Assembly (NCBI GenBank): GCA_014378995.1
Contig: JACMMP010000130.1
Coordinates: 1-64,000 of the forward strand
Direction of reading: 5' to 3'
Length of the DNA: 64,000 nucleotides
Source of the DNA: Hyphomonadaceae bacterium
Lineage (GTDB): Bacteria; Pseudomonadota; Alphaproteobacteria; Caulobacterales; Aquidulcibacteraceae
Part shown: one piece after another, positions 1 through 8,424 of the stretch
Numbering within the stretch: position 1 is the stretch's first letter
How the letters are laid out: every line of letters begins with the position of its first letter
The notes under the pieces: model-generated
Seen by the model: only the letters and a program-made list of their open reading frames with translations
What the model was told of the DNA's origin: nothing
Databases searched by the model: none
Program-made: the position numbers and the translations under genes

Positions 1-139
1 CCCGGGAATATTCCAAACCTTAGGGCACGTTCCCACGTGTTACTCACCCGTCTGCCACTCCCCTTGCGGGGCGTTCGACTTGCATGTGTTAAGCCTGCCG
101 CCAGCGTTCGTTCTGAGCCAGAATCAAACTCTCAGGTTG
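1..139 (-). rRNA. rrs: 16S ribosomal RNA, 5' end only (partial)
   Basis: Read on the minus strand, positions 132 to 113 give the universal bacterial 16S 5' primer site (AGAGTTTGATTCTGGCTCAG), followed by the conserved AACGAACGCTGGCGGCAGGC and the V1 region. The first nucleotide is placed near 139 by counting back from E. coli position 8. Only about 140 nt of the gene are present; the rest lies beyond the left edge. The short V1 stem and the sequence after it are of alphaproteobacterial type. Confidence 0.97.
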
Positions 140-803
140 AGTTGACTTCTGACATCCTCGCCGGTCCGAAGACCTTCGAGGCGCCGGTTAAAGCGTATGC
201 GTTTTATGTAACGGGAACCGACGCACATTTCGAAGTCTAGGCCGAAGCCCGAACTCCAATCTGTAAGTCAGTTATTAGTTTCCAGAAAACACATAACGTC
301 AGCGTCGCTTGGCTTACCATTACTGGTTCGCCCGCAGCGCGCCGCCGCCTGCGTTTCCCTTCTCCAAAATCACAATGTCAAAGAGCGCCCTTACAGAGAA
401 AGCATCTCTGCACCCGCACATAGCAAGCCGAAGCCCGTACATGCGGGCCGAAACCAATCAGTGGCCTCGGCGGGAGGCGCGGTTTCTATTCGCGCCTATT
501 ACCCATGTCAACGACCTTTTCGCGCTCCAAACGCTTTTTTCAGCTGTTCAAAAAACACCTGAAAAATCAGCGATTTTCGCGCGAACCCTCCCTACCGCAT
601 AGCCGGCGCGATCATTTGGGGGTCGCAACATTCCCACCTTACTGATTCCCCTCTCAGGCTTCAAGCGCAGAGAGGTAACTACAAGGAGGGACTACGCTTC
701 CGAATTCAGGCTCGAAACCCAAGGTCGGCGCGGGTCAGCCTAGATGGGGGTCATGCCCGGGCATTCAAGCCCCACGGCGGACATAGAGGCGCCCAGCGGG
801 CTC
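140..803. other. rRNA leader and upstream control region without a gene
   Basis: This 660-bp gap holds the 16S leader (140-476), the promoter at 483-511, its A/T-rich upstream element, and about 200 bp of further DNA before the stop of the CBS-domain gene. The short open frames here have no ribosome site and no recognisable product. No boxA could be called with confidence by eye. Confidence 0.7.
483..511 (-). promoter_or_regulatory. rRNA operon promoter (sigma-70 type)
   Basis: On the minus strand a perfect -35 box TTGACA (511-506) is followed, after exactly 17 bp, by a -10-like box TAGAAA (488-483). Upstream, at about 528-580, the DNA is rich in A and T runs in an otherwise GC-rich region, as expected for an UP element. 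Transcription would start near 476 and give a leader of roughly 335 nt before 16S. This is the best promoter match between the 16S gene and the CBS-domain gene. Confidence 0.75.
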
Positions 804-1235
804 TCATTGAGCGGCGATATAGGCCTGGAGAGCCGCGGATTCCGCCTCGGCGGCGGCGATGCAATGTTTGACCAGGTCGCCGATCGAAACGATCCCGATC
901 AGCCGATCGGCCTCCATGATCGGCAGATGGCGGACACGCCGATCCGTCATCCGGCTTAAACAATCGTGCAAGGTCTCACTGGGATCGGCGGTAATCACAT
1001 GGCGGGTCATCGCCGCGCCGACTTCCTGCGTCAACGCGGCGGGGCCGAGCCGAGCCACCTCGCGGACCAGGTCGCGCTCGGAAAACACGCCCATGAGCGC
1101 GCCTTCAGCGTCCAGCACAACCAGCGCGCCAACCCTCTTATCCAGCAGCTCTTGGGCCGCCTGCTGCAGCGTCGCGTTCGCCGGCAGGGCGTGCACAGCC
1201 TCGCCTTTGTCGTGGAGCACGTGGGCGATCAGCAT
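804..1235 (-). CDS. CBS domain-containing protein
   Basis: A 143-residue cytosolic protein made almost wholly of two CBS repeats (about residues 5-60 and 75-132), the adenosyl-nucleotide-binding Bateman module. Each repeat ends with the usual GVFSERDLV / GIVSIGDLV type segment. The ATG at 1235 is chosen because AGGAGG lies 9 bases upstream; an earlier in-frame start at 1259 has no ribosome site. Stand-alone proteins of this kind are probably energy or nucleotide sensors, but the partner is unknown. It is transcribed toward the rRNA operon and stands alone. Confidence 0.9.
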   Translation of the reverse strand: MLIAHVLHDKGEAVHALPANATLQQAAQELLDKRVGALVVLDAEGALMGVFSERDLVREVARLGPAALTQEVGAAMTRHVITADPSETLHDCLSRMTDRRVRHLPIMEADRLIGIVSIGDLVKHCIAAAEAESAALQAYIAAQ

Positions 1236-1353
1236 GGGGCTTTTCCTCCTTCGACCCACTTCTGACGTCGCCTAAGGATGCGCCGCTCCCCCGCGCGCTT
1301 CAAGCGCGAACACCTGCATGGTCAGATACCGCGCCGGGCGTTAAAGACCGTTC

Positions 1354-2436
1354 ATGGCCGCGTACAAAGACAAGGTTAAACAAGATCTCGAGCGCTGGAT
1401 TAACGCCGGGCTTGTCGCCGCGGACAAGCGCGAGCCGATTCTAGCCACGATCCCGGACGCGCGCCGCGTCGATGCGGCGACTGCGCTTGCATGGGTTGGC
1501 GGCCTCCTGCTTGGCATCGCGATCATCGCCTTCGTCGCCGCAAACTGGGGCGTGACACCCAAACTCGTGCGCTTTGCCGTACTGGTGCTGGCGTTTCTTG
1601 CGCTCGCCGGCGCCGGCGCCTGGGCGGCTCACAAGGAGCGCAGCACGCTCAGCAATATTCTGCTCATGGTCGCCGCGCTCGTGTTCGCCGCTTCGATTGG
1701 GCTGACCGGCCAGATATTCGACATTGTCGGCGACCCCAAGGCCGCCTCGTACGGCGCCGGGATCGCCGGCTTTGCGCTCGCGCTCGCGGGTCGCTCAACC
1801 GGCGCTGCAATCGTCGGCCTTGTGTTCATAGCGTTCGGCGATTTCGCTGACCGGCAATGGTTTGCGGGCGCCGAGTCCGAGGCGCCATGGATGCTGCTGT
1901 TTGCGCCGCTTGCAGCCTATCTCGCTTTGCGCTGGGCCTCTTCGCCGCTTGCGCACGTTTCGGCGCTCGCCATCCTCTATTGTTTCGGCTGGTTCGCGGC
2001 CCGCTTCGAGGCCGATGCAGCGGCCGCGCTTTTTCTGTCCATCATTCTGGGCGCGATGGCCGCCGGTGCGCGCTGGCTCTACCAGCAAGACCGGCCGTTC
2101 GCGGGCGTTTTCTACGGCTGGTTTGCGTGGGGCGCGCTGGCGCTGTTTGCGATCGCGGGCTACCTGCCCTGGTTCGGCGACGAAGACAGCCAAAGCGCCA
2201 ACATCTTCCATCGCATTGTCTGGCTGGCGGCGTCGGGCGGGGTGCTGGCGCTTGGCCGCTATGACCGTCACGGGCTCGTCACGGCTGTCGGCGTCCTAAG
2301 CATGATCGGCGCGATTTGCGCTCTGCTCGCCGACCTTGGCCTCGATTTGCTCGCCGCCGCGGGCGTTTTCCTGGTTTGCGCCGTCGCCGCTTTGGTCGGC
2401 GGGCTCGCACTCAGGCGCAAAGAGAAGACAACATGA
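1354..2436 (+). CDS. DUF2157 family polytopic membrane protein
   Basis: The protein has 360 residues. A basic soluble N-terminus of about 40 residues (a DUF2157 hallmark, with LERWINAGLV) is followed by roughly ten hydrophobic segments from residue 45 to the end. The family is inner-membrane and of unknown function. It overlaps the next gene by 4 bp (ATGA) and the pair DUF2157 plus GDYXXLXY protein is a recurrent two-gene operon in proteobacteria, so the two products probably act together in the membrane or periplasm. Confidence 0.88.
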   Translation: MAAYKDKVKQDLERWINAGLVAADKREPILATIPDARRVDAATALAWVGGLLLGIAIIAFVAANWGVTPKLVRFAVLVLAFLALAGAGAWAAHKERSTLSNILLMVAALVFAASIGLTGQIFDIVGDPKAASYGAGIAGFALALAGRSTGAAIVGLVFIAFGDFADRQWFAGAESEAPWMLLFAPLAAYLALRWASSPLAHVSALAILYCFGWFAARFEADAAAALFLSIILGAMAAGARWLYQQDRPFAGVFYGWFAWGALALFAIAGYLPWFGDEDSQSANIFHRIVWLAASGGVLALGRYDRHGLVTAVGVLSMIGAICALLADLGLDLLAAAGVFLVCAVAALVGGLALRRKEKTT

Positions 2437-3011
2437 AGATCAACGCCGCGCCGCGGATCCTCATCGTCGCGGGCGTCTGCGTGCTCGCGCTTATCGGCCT
2501 CGTCGTCAGCGAGGGATTTGCGCGCCAAGGCGGGCAAGACGTGCTGTTGCCGATGGAGGCGGTCGATCCCCGCTCCCTATTGAGCGGCCATTACGTGCAA
2601 CTTAACCTTACCCAAAGGCTGGAGCCGAACGAGACCTGCCCGTCCGTCGCGGGCGAGGAGTGGATCGCCTTGCGCGAAGCCGGCGAGGCCCACGTCGCAA
2701 TTGGCACGGCTGCCTCGCGTGAGCAGGCACAACTCCTTGGCCTTCCCATAAGAGGCCAACTCACCTGCTCGGCGCCGGCGCCTGGATCGGATTTGATCGA
2801 GGGCACGCCGGGATGGGTCCAGCTCGATCTCGGCTTCGATCGCTTTCACATCAACCAAACGGAAGCGCTCCGCATCGAGCGCGTGCTCCGCGAGCAAACT
2901 GTGAACGAAGCCACGCGCGCCTACGCGATCGTCTCGGTAGGCCGCGACGGCCGCGGCAGGCTGAGGGGCCTTGTGGTTGACGGCGAGCGGTTCGAGCTCG
3001 ACTGGCTCTGA
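2433..3011 (+). CDS. GDYXXLXY domain-containing membrane-anchored protein
   Basis: A 192-residue protein with one N-terminal membrane anchor (about residues 8-28) and a periplasmic domain. The family-defining motif appears as SGHYVQLNL near residue 52, a variant with His in place of the usual Asp. The ATG at 2433 overlaps the DUF2157 stop, so translation is probably coupled. A longer upstream frame to 2316 was rejected because it runs through the DUF2157 coding sequence. Function is unknown. Confidence 0.85.
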   Translation: MKINAAPRILIVAGVCVLALIGLVVSEGFARQGGQDVLLPMEAVDPRSLLSGHYVQLNLTQRLEPNETCPSVAGEEWIALREAGEAHVAIGTAASREQAQLLGLPIRGQLTCSAPAPGSDLIEGTPGWVQLDLGFDRFHINQTEALRIERVLREQTVNEATRAYAIVSVGRDGRGRLRGLVVDGERFELDWL

Positions 3012-3065
3012 CTGGAGTTTCAGCGGAACAGCTTTGTTAACGCGCGCTCCCCACTTCGCGCCATT

Positions 3066-3090
3066 CTGACACCCGAGACCTGACACCCGA
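3066..3090 (+). repeat. Two direct copies of CTGACACCCGA upstream of hfaA
   Basis: The 11-mer CTGACACCCGA occurs at 3066-3076 and again at 3080-3090, a 14-bp period, ending 11 bp before the sigma-54 promoter. It may bind a regulator or be chance; no known site is recognised. Confidence 0.5.
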
Positions 3091-3101
3091 CGCCTATCGG
3101 G

Positions 3102-3117
3102 TGGCACGGGCGTTGCT
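3102..3117 (+). promoter_or_regulatory. Sigma-54 (RpoN) promoter of the hfaABD operon
   Basis: TGGCACGGGCGTTGCT matches the RpoN consensus TGGCAC-N5-TTGCW without mismatch, with GG and GC separated by exactly 10 bp. Transcription would start near 3128, just ahead of the ribosome site GGAG (3143-3146) and the GTG start at 3156. An enhancer-binding activator would be required; its site was not identified. Confidence 0.8.
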
Positions 3118-3155
3118 TTCTCGCTTCGCAGACGAATTTGTCGGAGCGAAATCCA

Positions 3156-3524
3156 GTGCGGACGTTCATCCTTATCAGTGCAGCCACGCTAGCGTTCGCC
3201 ACGCCCGCTTCCGCTGATCCGATCCCCGGCGGCGCCGGCGATTTCTCCGGCGGGTTCGGCATGGGCTGGGAAAGCTTCGACGCGCCGATCAATCCAGCCA
3301 CCCGCGACGAGAACGGCAACCGCGTCATCGTTAACGGCCGCATGGAAATCGAAGGCTCGCTTACCGGCGGCCTGCAAGACAGCTTCTCCGGCGGCATTGG
3401 CTCGGCCCAAGCCATCGGCAACCAACTCAACGTGGTCACCCAGGGCAATTACAACACGGTGATCGTGGACTCGACCCAAATCAACAACGGCGATGTCACC
3501 GCCGTGATCGACGGAGACGAATAA
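3156..3524 (+). CDS. hfaA: Holdfast anchor protein HfaA
   Basis: A 122-residue secreted protein, first of the hfaA-hfaB-hfaD operon, which in Caulobacter anchors the polar adhesive holdfast to the cell envelope. The GTG at 3156 is chosen because GGAG lies 9 bases upstream and it starts directly with a signal peptide (hydrophobic residues 4-16, cleavage after PASA); the TTG at 3138 would add six residues to it. The mature part is Gly/Asn rich, with a curli-like tail containing NQLNVVTQGNYNTVIV and many Asn/Gln. HfaA is the polymerising, amyloid-like surface subunit in the studied system. Two bases separate it from hfaB. Confidence 0.88.
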   Translation: MRTFILISAATLAFATPASADPIPGGAGDFSGGFGMGWESFDAPINPATRDENGNRVIVNGRMEIEGSLTGGLQDSFSGGIGSAQAIGNQLNVVTQGNYNTVIVDSTQINNGDVTAVIDGDE

Positions 3525-3525
3525 T

Positions 3526-4512
3526 ATGCGCGCGCTGAAAACCCTCGCCGTGCTGGCCGCGACGACTGCGCTCACCGCGTGCGTCACCCCGCACTCCGGC
3601 AATGACGGCTTCTACGCCCTTCCGATCGGCGATGCGCCGGTAACCGCCAACCCAACCGCCTACACGCCAGCGCTGGATTGCTTGGCCGCGCATGCGCGCG
3701 CCAACGACATTGCCGCCCCGCGCATCGCCGTCGGCCGCATCATCGATTACACCGGCTCGGTCTCCGAAGAAGGCGGCCGCCGCATTACCCAAGGCGCCTC
3801 GCTGATGGCGATGAGCGCGTTCGCGAAATCCGGCGCGCGCCTGGTCGAACGCTTCGACACCTCGGTCACTGAACTTGAACTGCGCTACGCTAACAACCGC
3901 CTGATCGGCCAAGAAGGTGACGAAAACGTCCGCCGTATCTATGCCGGCCAAATGCCAGGCTCCGACTTCTACTTCGTCGGCGGCATCACCGAACTCAACT
4001 ACAACATCCGCTCGATGGGCGTCGACGCCCAGGGCGGCCACACCGACGCCCGCGACGGCGTCGGCAATCTGGGCGCGCGCCTCTACGTGATGAACATCGC
4101 GCTCGACTTCCGCCTGATCGACACGCGTACGCTCGAAGTCGTGGACGTGATCTCCTACCAGAAGCAGATCATCGGCCGTGAAGTCCGCGCCGGCGTGTTC
4201 TCGTTCTTCGACGATACGCTGCTCGATATCGCCGCCGGCGAACGCGCCCTTGAGCCCGTTCAACTCGCTGTCCGCGCCGGCGTCGAACGCGCCGTCGTTG
4301 AAGTGATGAGCCGCTTTTACCGCGCCGACAGCGCCACTTGCGCCGAAGCCATCAACGCCGAAGGCGATCCGATGGGCCCGGGCGGCGCCGGCGCTGCGCC
4401 GCAAAGCGCGGCGAGTGTGCTGATCCAGCAAGAGCAAGCGCAGCGCAACGACACCAACGCCTGGCACGAGCGCCGCGACGACAACATCACCGGCATCCGC
4501 GGCCGCTCGTAA
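3526..4512 (+). CDS. hfaB: Holdfast anchoring outer-membrane lipoprotein HfaB (CsgG family)
   Basis: The protein has 328 residues with a lipoprotein signal peptide and lipobox LTAC (Cys19). The body is a CsgG-type domain, with AVGRIIDYTG near the start and a Gln/Ser-rich tail. CsgG forms the outer-membrane secretion pore for curli; HfaB plays the equivalent role for HfaA and HfaD in Caulobacter. It follows hfaA by one base and precedes hfaD by 22, so all three are read from the sigma-54 promoter at 3102. Confidence 0.9.
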   Translation: MRALKTLAVLAATTALTACVTPHSGNDGFYALPIGDAPVTANPTAYTPALDCLAAHARANDIAAPRIAVGRIIDYTGSVSEEGGRRITQGASLMAMSAFAKSGARLVERFDTSVTELELRYANNRLIGQEGDENVRRIYAGQMPGSDFYFVGGITELNYNIRSMGVDAQGGHTDARDGVGNLGARLYVMNIALDFRLIDTRTLEVVDVISYQKQIIGREVRAGVFSFFDDTLLDIAAGERALEPVQLAVRAGVERAVVEVMSRFYRADSATCAEAINAEGDPMGPGGAGAAPQSAASVLIQQEQAQRNDTNAWHERRDDNITGIRGRS

Positions 4513-4534
4513 GCGCCGCAACGGAGCAAACCAT

Positions 4535-5728
4535 ATGCGCGCAGCCCTCCTCCTCAGCGCCGCCTTGCTGACCGCCGCACCCGCTCACGCGCAGGTGAAC
4601 GACCAGCTGCAGCTGCGCGACACGACTTCGATCACCGATGTCGAAGTCGGCAGCGCGTATGATGTGGGCGCCACCGCTGTGGCGAGCGGCAACGCCGTCA
4701 CCGCAGTGGCCGACGATGCGGATGCGCAATTCGGCAACACGCAGCACATGGACGGCGACGCCAACGCCGCAGCCAACGCCACAGTGTGGAACGCCGGCGG
4801 CACGATCGCGATCACCTCCGCCGCCCTAGGCAACGGCGGTACGGCGGATGTCAGCAATAGCGATGTTGAAATCGACTCCACCCAGCTCGCGCACGGCGAC
4901 GCCAACGCCAGCGTCACCTTCACCGGCGGCAACGCGATGGACGCCGCCACGTCAGCATCGGCCAGCGGCAACACCGCGGCGGTTTCGGCTGAAAATAGCG
5001 ATCTGCGCTTCCTCTCCAACCAAGAGAGCACCGGCTCGCTCAGCGCGGCGACGCAGGCCGACCACGGCAGCGTCGGCCACCAAGTCGTCTCCGGCGCCAT
5101 CGCCAGCGCCAACAACCTCACCGTCGGCGGCGAAACCGCGACCGTCCTCACCGACACGCGCCAAACCGCGACCGGCGATAGCGTCAGCGCCAGCGTCGAT
5201 CTCTACGCCGGCTACGCGACGGACGCCTCCGGCAACGCCACTGCGAACGCCAACGCCGTGACCATCGACAATCAATGGGGCTACGTGAACGCCCGCATTG
5301 ATCAAAGCTCCACCGCGAACGTCAACGCTGACAGCTTCGTCACGCTCGGCGGCGATTTCATCGGCTTTGCATCCTCGGGCGCTTACGGCGTCGGCAACCA
5401 GGCCATCGTCTCGAACGTCGGTTCCGACACGGTGATGGACGTGACCCAAGCCAATGCCGGCGATATCTCCGCCAATGCGGCGATGAGCGGCGAAGGCGGC
5501 CAGATGGCGCTCGCGTCGTCGGCGGCCTACGGCAACAGCATCTCCGGCGCGCTCTGCGCTTATTGCGACAACAACGTGCCGAGCCTCACGCCAACCAGCA
5601 GCCAGACGAACGACGGCGACGTCACGTCCACCGCCACAGTGCGCACCCCGTACGCCACCACGGTCGCCGCCACCTCCACCGCCATCGGCAACGCCGCCAC
5701 CTACTCGGTGGCGGGCCCGGGCGGCTAA
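4535..5728 (+). CDS. hfaD: Holdfast anchor protein HfaD
   Basis: A 397-residue secreted protein with a cleavable signal peptide (cleavage near APAHA, residue 19). The mature chain is very rich in Ala, Ser, Thr, Asn, Asp and Gly, almost free of Lys, and built of irregular repeats such as ASGNAVTAVADD and ASGNTAAVSAEN, typical of beta-helical or amyloid surface adhesins. Position and composition identify it as HfaD, the surface-exposed anchor partner of HfaA. It ends convergently with cysE, the two stop codons overlapping. Confidence 0.85.
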   Translation: MRAALLLSAALLTAAPAHAQVNDQLQLRDTTSITDVEVGSAYDVGATAVASGNAVTAVADDADAQFGNTQHMDGDANAAANATVWNAGGTIAITSAALGNGGTADVSNSDVEIDSTQLAHGDANASVTFTGGNAMDAATSASASGNTAAVSAENSDLRFLSNQESTGSLSAATQADHGSVGHQVVSGAIASANNLTVGGETATVLTDTRQTATGDSVSASVDLYAGYATDASGNATANANAVTIDNQWGYVNARIDQSSTANVNADSFVTLGGDFIGFASSGAYGVGNQAIVSNVGSDTVMDVTQANAGDISANAAMSGEGGQMALASSAAYGNSISGALCAYCDNNVPSLTPTSSQTNDGDVTSTATVRTPYATTVAATSTAIGNAATYSVAGPGG

Positions 5729-6552
5729 ATCGAGTAGCCCGGCTCGATCAGCTGGTTCATTTCTTCGGCGGGTTTTACGCCTTCGCAGCACGGGCCGCCG
5801 ATCGGTTTGGCCGGCACGCCGGCGACGGTGCAGCGCGGCGCCACGTCGTGCAGCACGACTGAGCCGGCGGCGATGCGGGCGTCTTCGCCGACTTCAATAT
5901 TGCCCAGCACCTTGGCGCCGGCGCCGATCATCACGCCGCGGCGGATTTTCGGGTGGCGGTCGCCGCCTTCCTTGCCGGTGCCGCCGAGCGTGACCGAGTG
6001 CAGCATCGACACGTCATCCTCAACCACGGCGGTTTCGCCGATGACGATGCCGTGCGCGTGGTCGATGAAGACGCCGGCGCCAATCTTGGCGTTCGGGTGG
6101 ATATCGACGGCGAACAGCTCAGAAATGCGGCTTTGCAGATGATAGGCGAGGATGTGACGCTCCTCCTCCCAAAGCCAATGCGCGATGCGATAGGCCTGCA
6201 GCCCGCCATAGCCTTTGAAATAGAGGAAGGGCTGCAGATACGTTCTGCACGCCGGATCGCGCTCACGCACCACGCGCATGTCCCGCGTCGCTTGCGCCGC
6301 CAATTGCGGATCGGAGGCATAAGCCTCGCGCACCACTTCGCGCAGCTGCATCGCCGGCAGATCGCCGTGGCCGAGCTTTTGCGCCAAATGATACGAGAGC
6401 GCGTCTTCGATCCTGTCGTGATGGAGGATCGAGGCGTGAAGGTAAGAGGCCAGCAATGGCTCTTCCGCGACGGCCTGCATCGCCTCCACGCGCAATTGCG
6501 ACCAGACGCCGCCGGAGGCTTCGAACACGAGCGTTTGGCTGTCTATCGCCAT
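5725..6552 (-). CDS. cysE: Serine O-acetyltransferase
   Basis: A 275-residue enzyme making O-acetylserine from serine and acetyl-CoA, the first step of cysteine synthesis in the cytoplasm. The N-terminal helical SAT domain (about 1-155) precedes a left-handed beta-helix of hexapeptide repeats (about 160-250). The catalytic stretch DHAHGIVIGE and the family motif GGTGKEGGDRHP are both present. The ATG at 6552 has GGGAG 8 bases upstream; a start at 6579 would overlap the Nudix gene. It follows the Nudix gene closely on the same strand. Confidence 0.95.
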   Translation of the reverse strand: MAIDSQTLVFEASGGVWSQLRVEAMQAVAEEPLLASYLHASILHHDRIEDALSYHLAQKLGHGDLPAMQLREVVREAYASDPQLAAQATRDMRVVRERDPACRTYLQPFLYFKGYGGLQAYRIAHWLWEEERHILAYHLQSRISELFAVDIHPNAKIGAGVFIDHAHGIVIGETAVVEDDVSMLHSVTLGGTGKEGGDRHPKIRRGVMIGAGAKVLGNIEVGEDARIAAGSVVLHDVAPRCTVAGVPAKPIGGPCCEGVKPAEEMNQLIEPGYSI

Positions 6553-6575
6553 CTCTAGTCTCCCTGCGCATTCTC

Positions 6576-7187
6576 TCAAGGTAACGTTGGCCGCAGCATG
6601 GCTTGCGACAGCGCCTCGGGCAGCTGCCCCGTCACCGCCATGTGGTGAGCGCGGAGGATGGCGGCAACCGTGAGGCTATCGCGAATTCGTCCATCCGCCA
6701 CGCGCGCCAGGACGTCCTGGAAATGAGCGCGGCGGTGGCGCAACACTTCGACCGCTTCCGGCTGCGCTTGGCCGAACCTTAGCTCCGTGGCGAGGTAGAC
6801 GATGGCGCGCTCATCGGTGAGCGAGTTCGACATGTCCATCTCAAGCATGATGGAAAATGACCCCGCTTTCAGTCCGGTCTCTTCTTCCAGTTCGCGCCGG
6901 GCGCACGCGAGCGGGGCTTCGCCGGGCTCGGCGCCGCCTTCCGGCATTTCCCAGGAATAGCGCCCGAGCGGGAACCGCCACTGGCCGACCAGATGCACAT
7001 AGCCGTCCGGTTCGATCGGCAGCACGCCAACGGCAAGCCGGCGCGGACGCATCACACTATATGCGCCGGGCGCGCCGCCCGGATGGGTTACGGCGTAGGT
7101 GTCGATCACCATCCAATCGTTCTCAAATGCGCGCGCGACGCTTTTGACCGTCCAAGGATCGCCGTCTTCTTCCCATGTGTCACTCAT
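6576..7187 (-). CDS. Nudix hydrolase (ADP-ribose pyrophosphatase-like)
   Basis: The 203-residue protein has a complete Nudix box at residues 84-106 (G-x5-E-x7-REL-EEETGL), which binds the catalytic metal. The overall layout, with an N-terminal beta-rich region and MPEGG before the box, resembles the ADP-ribose/NUDT5-like group; the substrate cannot be fixed from sequence. The gene lies 23 bp upstream of cysE and is divergent from the nitroreductase gene. Confidence 0.88.
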   Translation of the reverse strand: MSDTWEEDGDPWTVKSVARAFENDWMVIDTYAVTHPGGAPGAYSVMRPRRLAVGVLPIEPDGYVHLVGQWRFPLGRYSWEMPEGGAEPGEAPLACARRELEEETGLKAGSFSIMLEMDMSNSLTDERAIVYLATELRFGQAQPEAVEVLRHRRAHFQDVLARVADGRIRDSLTVAAILRAHHMAVTGQLPEALSQAMLRPTLP

Positions 7188-7234
7188 GACCGAAGTCTCT
7201 AGCCTTGCGCGCTGCGCTGCGCCATGGAGACGAG

Positions 7235-7864
7235 ATGCCTCTTCCCCTCTCTGCGATACCCGCCGCGCTGCAAGAAAACGAGGCGGCCAACGCCGTCAAC
7301 GAAAGCGCCGAAACGTTGGCGCTGCTGGCGCGGCGGCGGTCCACGAAACTGATGCACCTGGCCGAGCCGGCGCCGTCTGGCGCCGAGATCGACGCGCTGA
7401 TCGCGCTCGCCTCGCGGGTGCCCGATCACGGCAAGCTCGGACCCTGGCGCTTCGTGGTGATCGACGGCGAAGCGCGCGCACGCGCCGGCGCCGCGCTGGC
7501 GGATGTCATCGAGAGCGATGAAGGCGTCGATGAGGGGCGGCTGGAGTTCGTGCGCGGCACATTTTTGCGGGCGCCAAGCTGCGTGATGGTGGTGTCCGCG
7601 CCGCAGCCAAGCAAGAAGGTGCCGGAGTGGGAGCAGCAGCTCTCGGCCGGCGCCGTATGCTACAATCTGCTCTTGTCGGCGCATGCTTTGGGCTATGCGG
7701 GCTGTTGGCTCACCGAGTGGCACGCCTTCGACTCCCGCGCCGCCACCGCGCTGGGCCTCAGCGAAAACGAGCGCATCGCCGGCTTTATCTATCTCGGCAC
7801 GCCTGTGATGGGCGCGGCTGAACGCGTGCGCGCCGATGTGCGCACACGCGTGTCGCGCTTTTGA
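7235..7864 (+). CDS. Nitroreductase family protein (FMN-dependent)
   Basis: A 209-residue single-domain nitroreductase. RRSTKLM near residue 34 contacts the FMN phosphate; the segment SRVPDHGKLGPWRF (about 57-70) and GYAGCWLTE (about 160) are family landmarks of the YdjA-like subgroup. Start at 7235 has GGAG 6 bases upstream; the TTG at 7205 has none. The natural substrate is unknown. It ends convergently 1 bp from the LysM gene. Confidence 0.88.
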   Translation: MPLPLSAIPAALQENEAANAVNESAETLALLARRRSTKLMHLAEPAPSGAEIDALIALASRVPDHGKLGPWRFVVIDGEARARAGAALADVIESDEGVDEGRLEFVRGTFLRAPSCVMVVSAPQPSKKVPEWEQQLSAGAVCYNLLLSAHALGYAGCWLTEWHAFDSRAATALGLSENERIAGFIYLGTPVMGAAERVRADVRTRVSRF

Positions 7865-7865
7865 T

Positions 7866-8318
<453 letters not shown>

Positions 8319-8424
8319 CACGCGCTCTCCTGGTTGGCTGAAGGAGAGCTAACGAGCGCCGGGCGCGATAAGTTTCGCGCCGGGGGCATCTCGGCTGCGC
8401 CCGCGGTACGCGGCGACGCCTCCG

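Noticed and set aside
3138..3155. TTG start for hfaA at 3138
   Set aside because: It lies before the GGAG ribosome site and adds a hydrophilic extension to the signal peptide.
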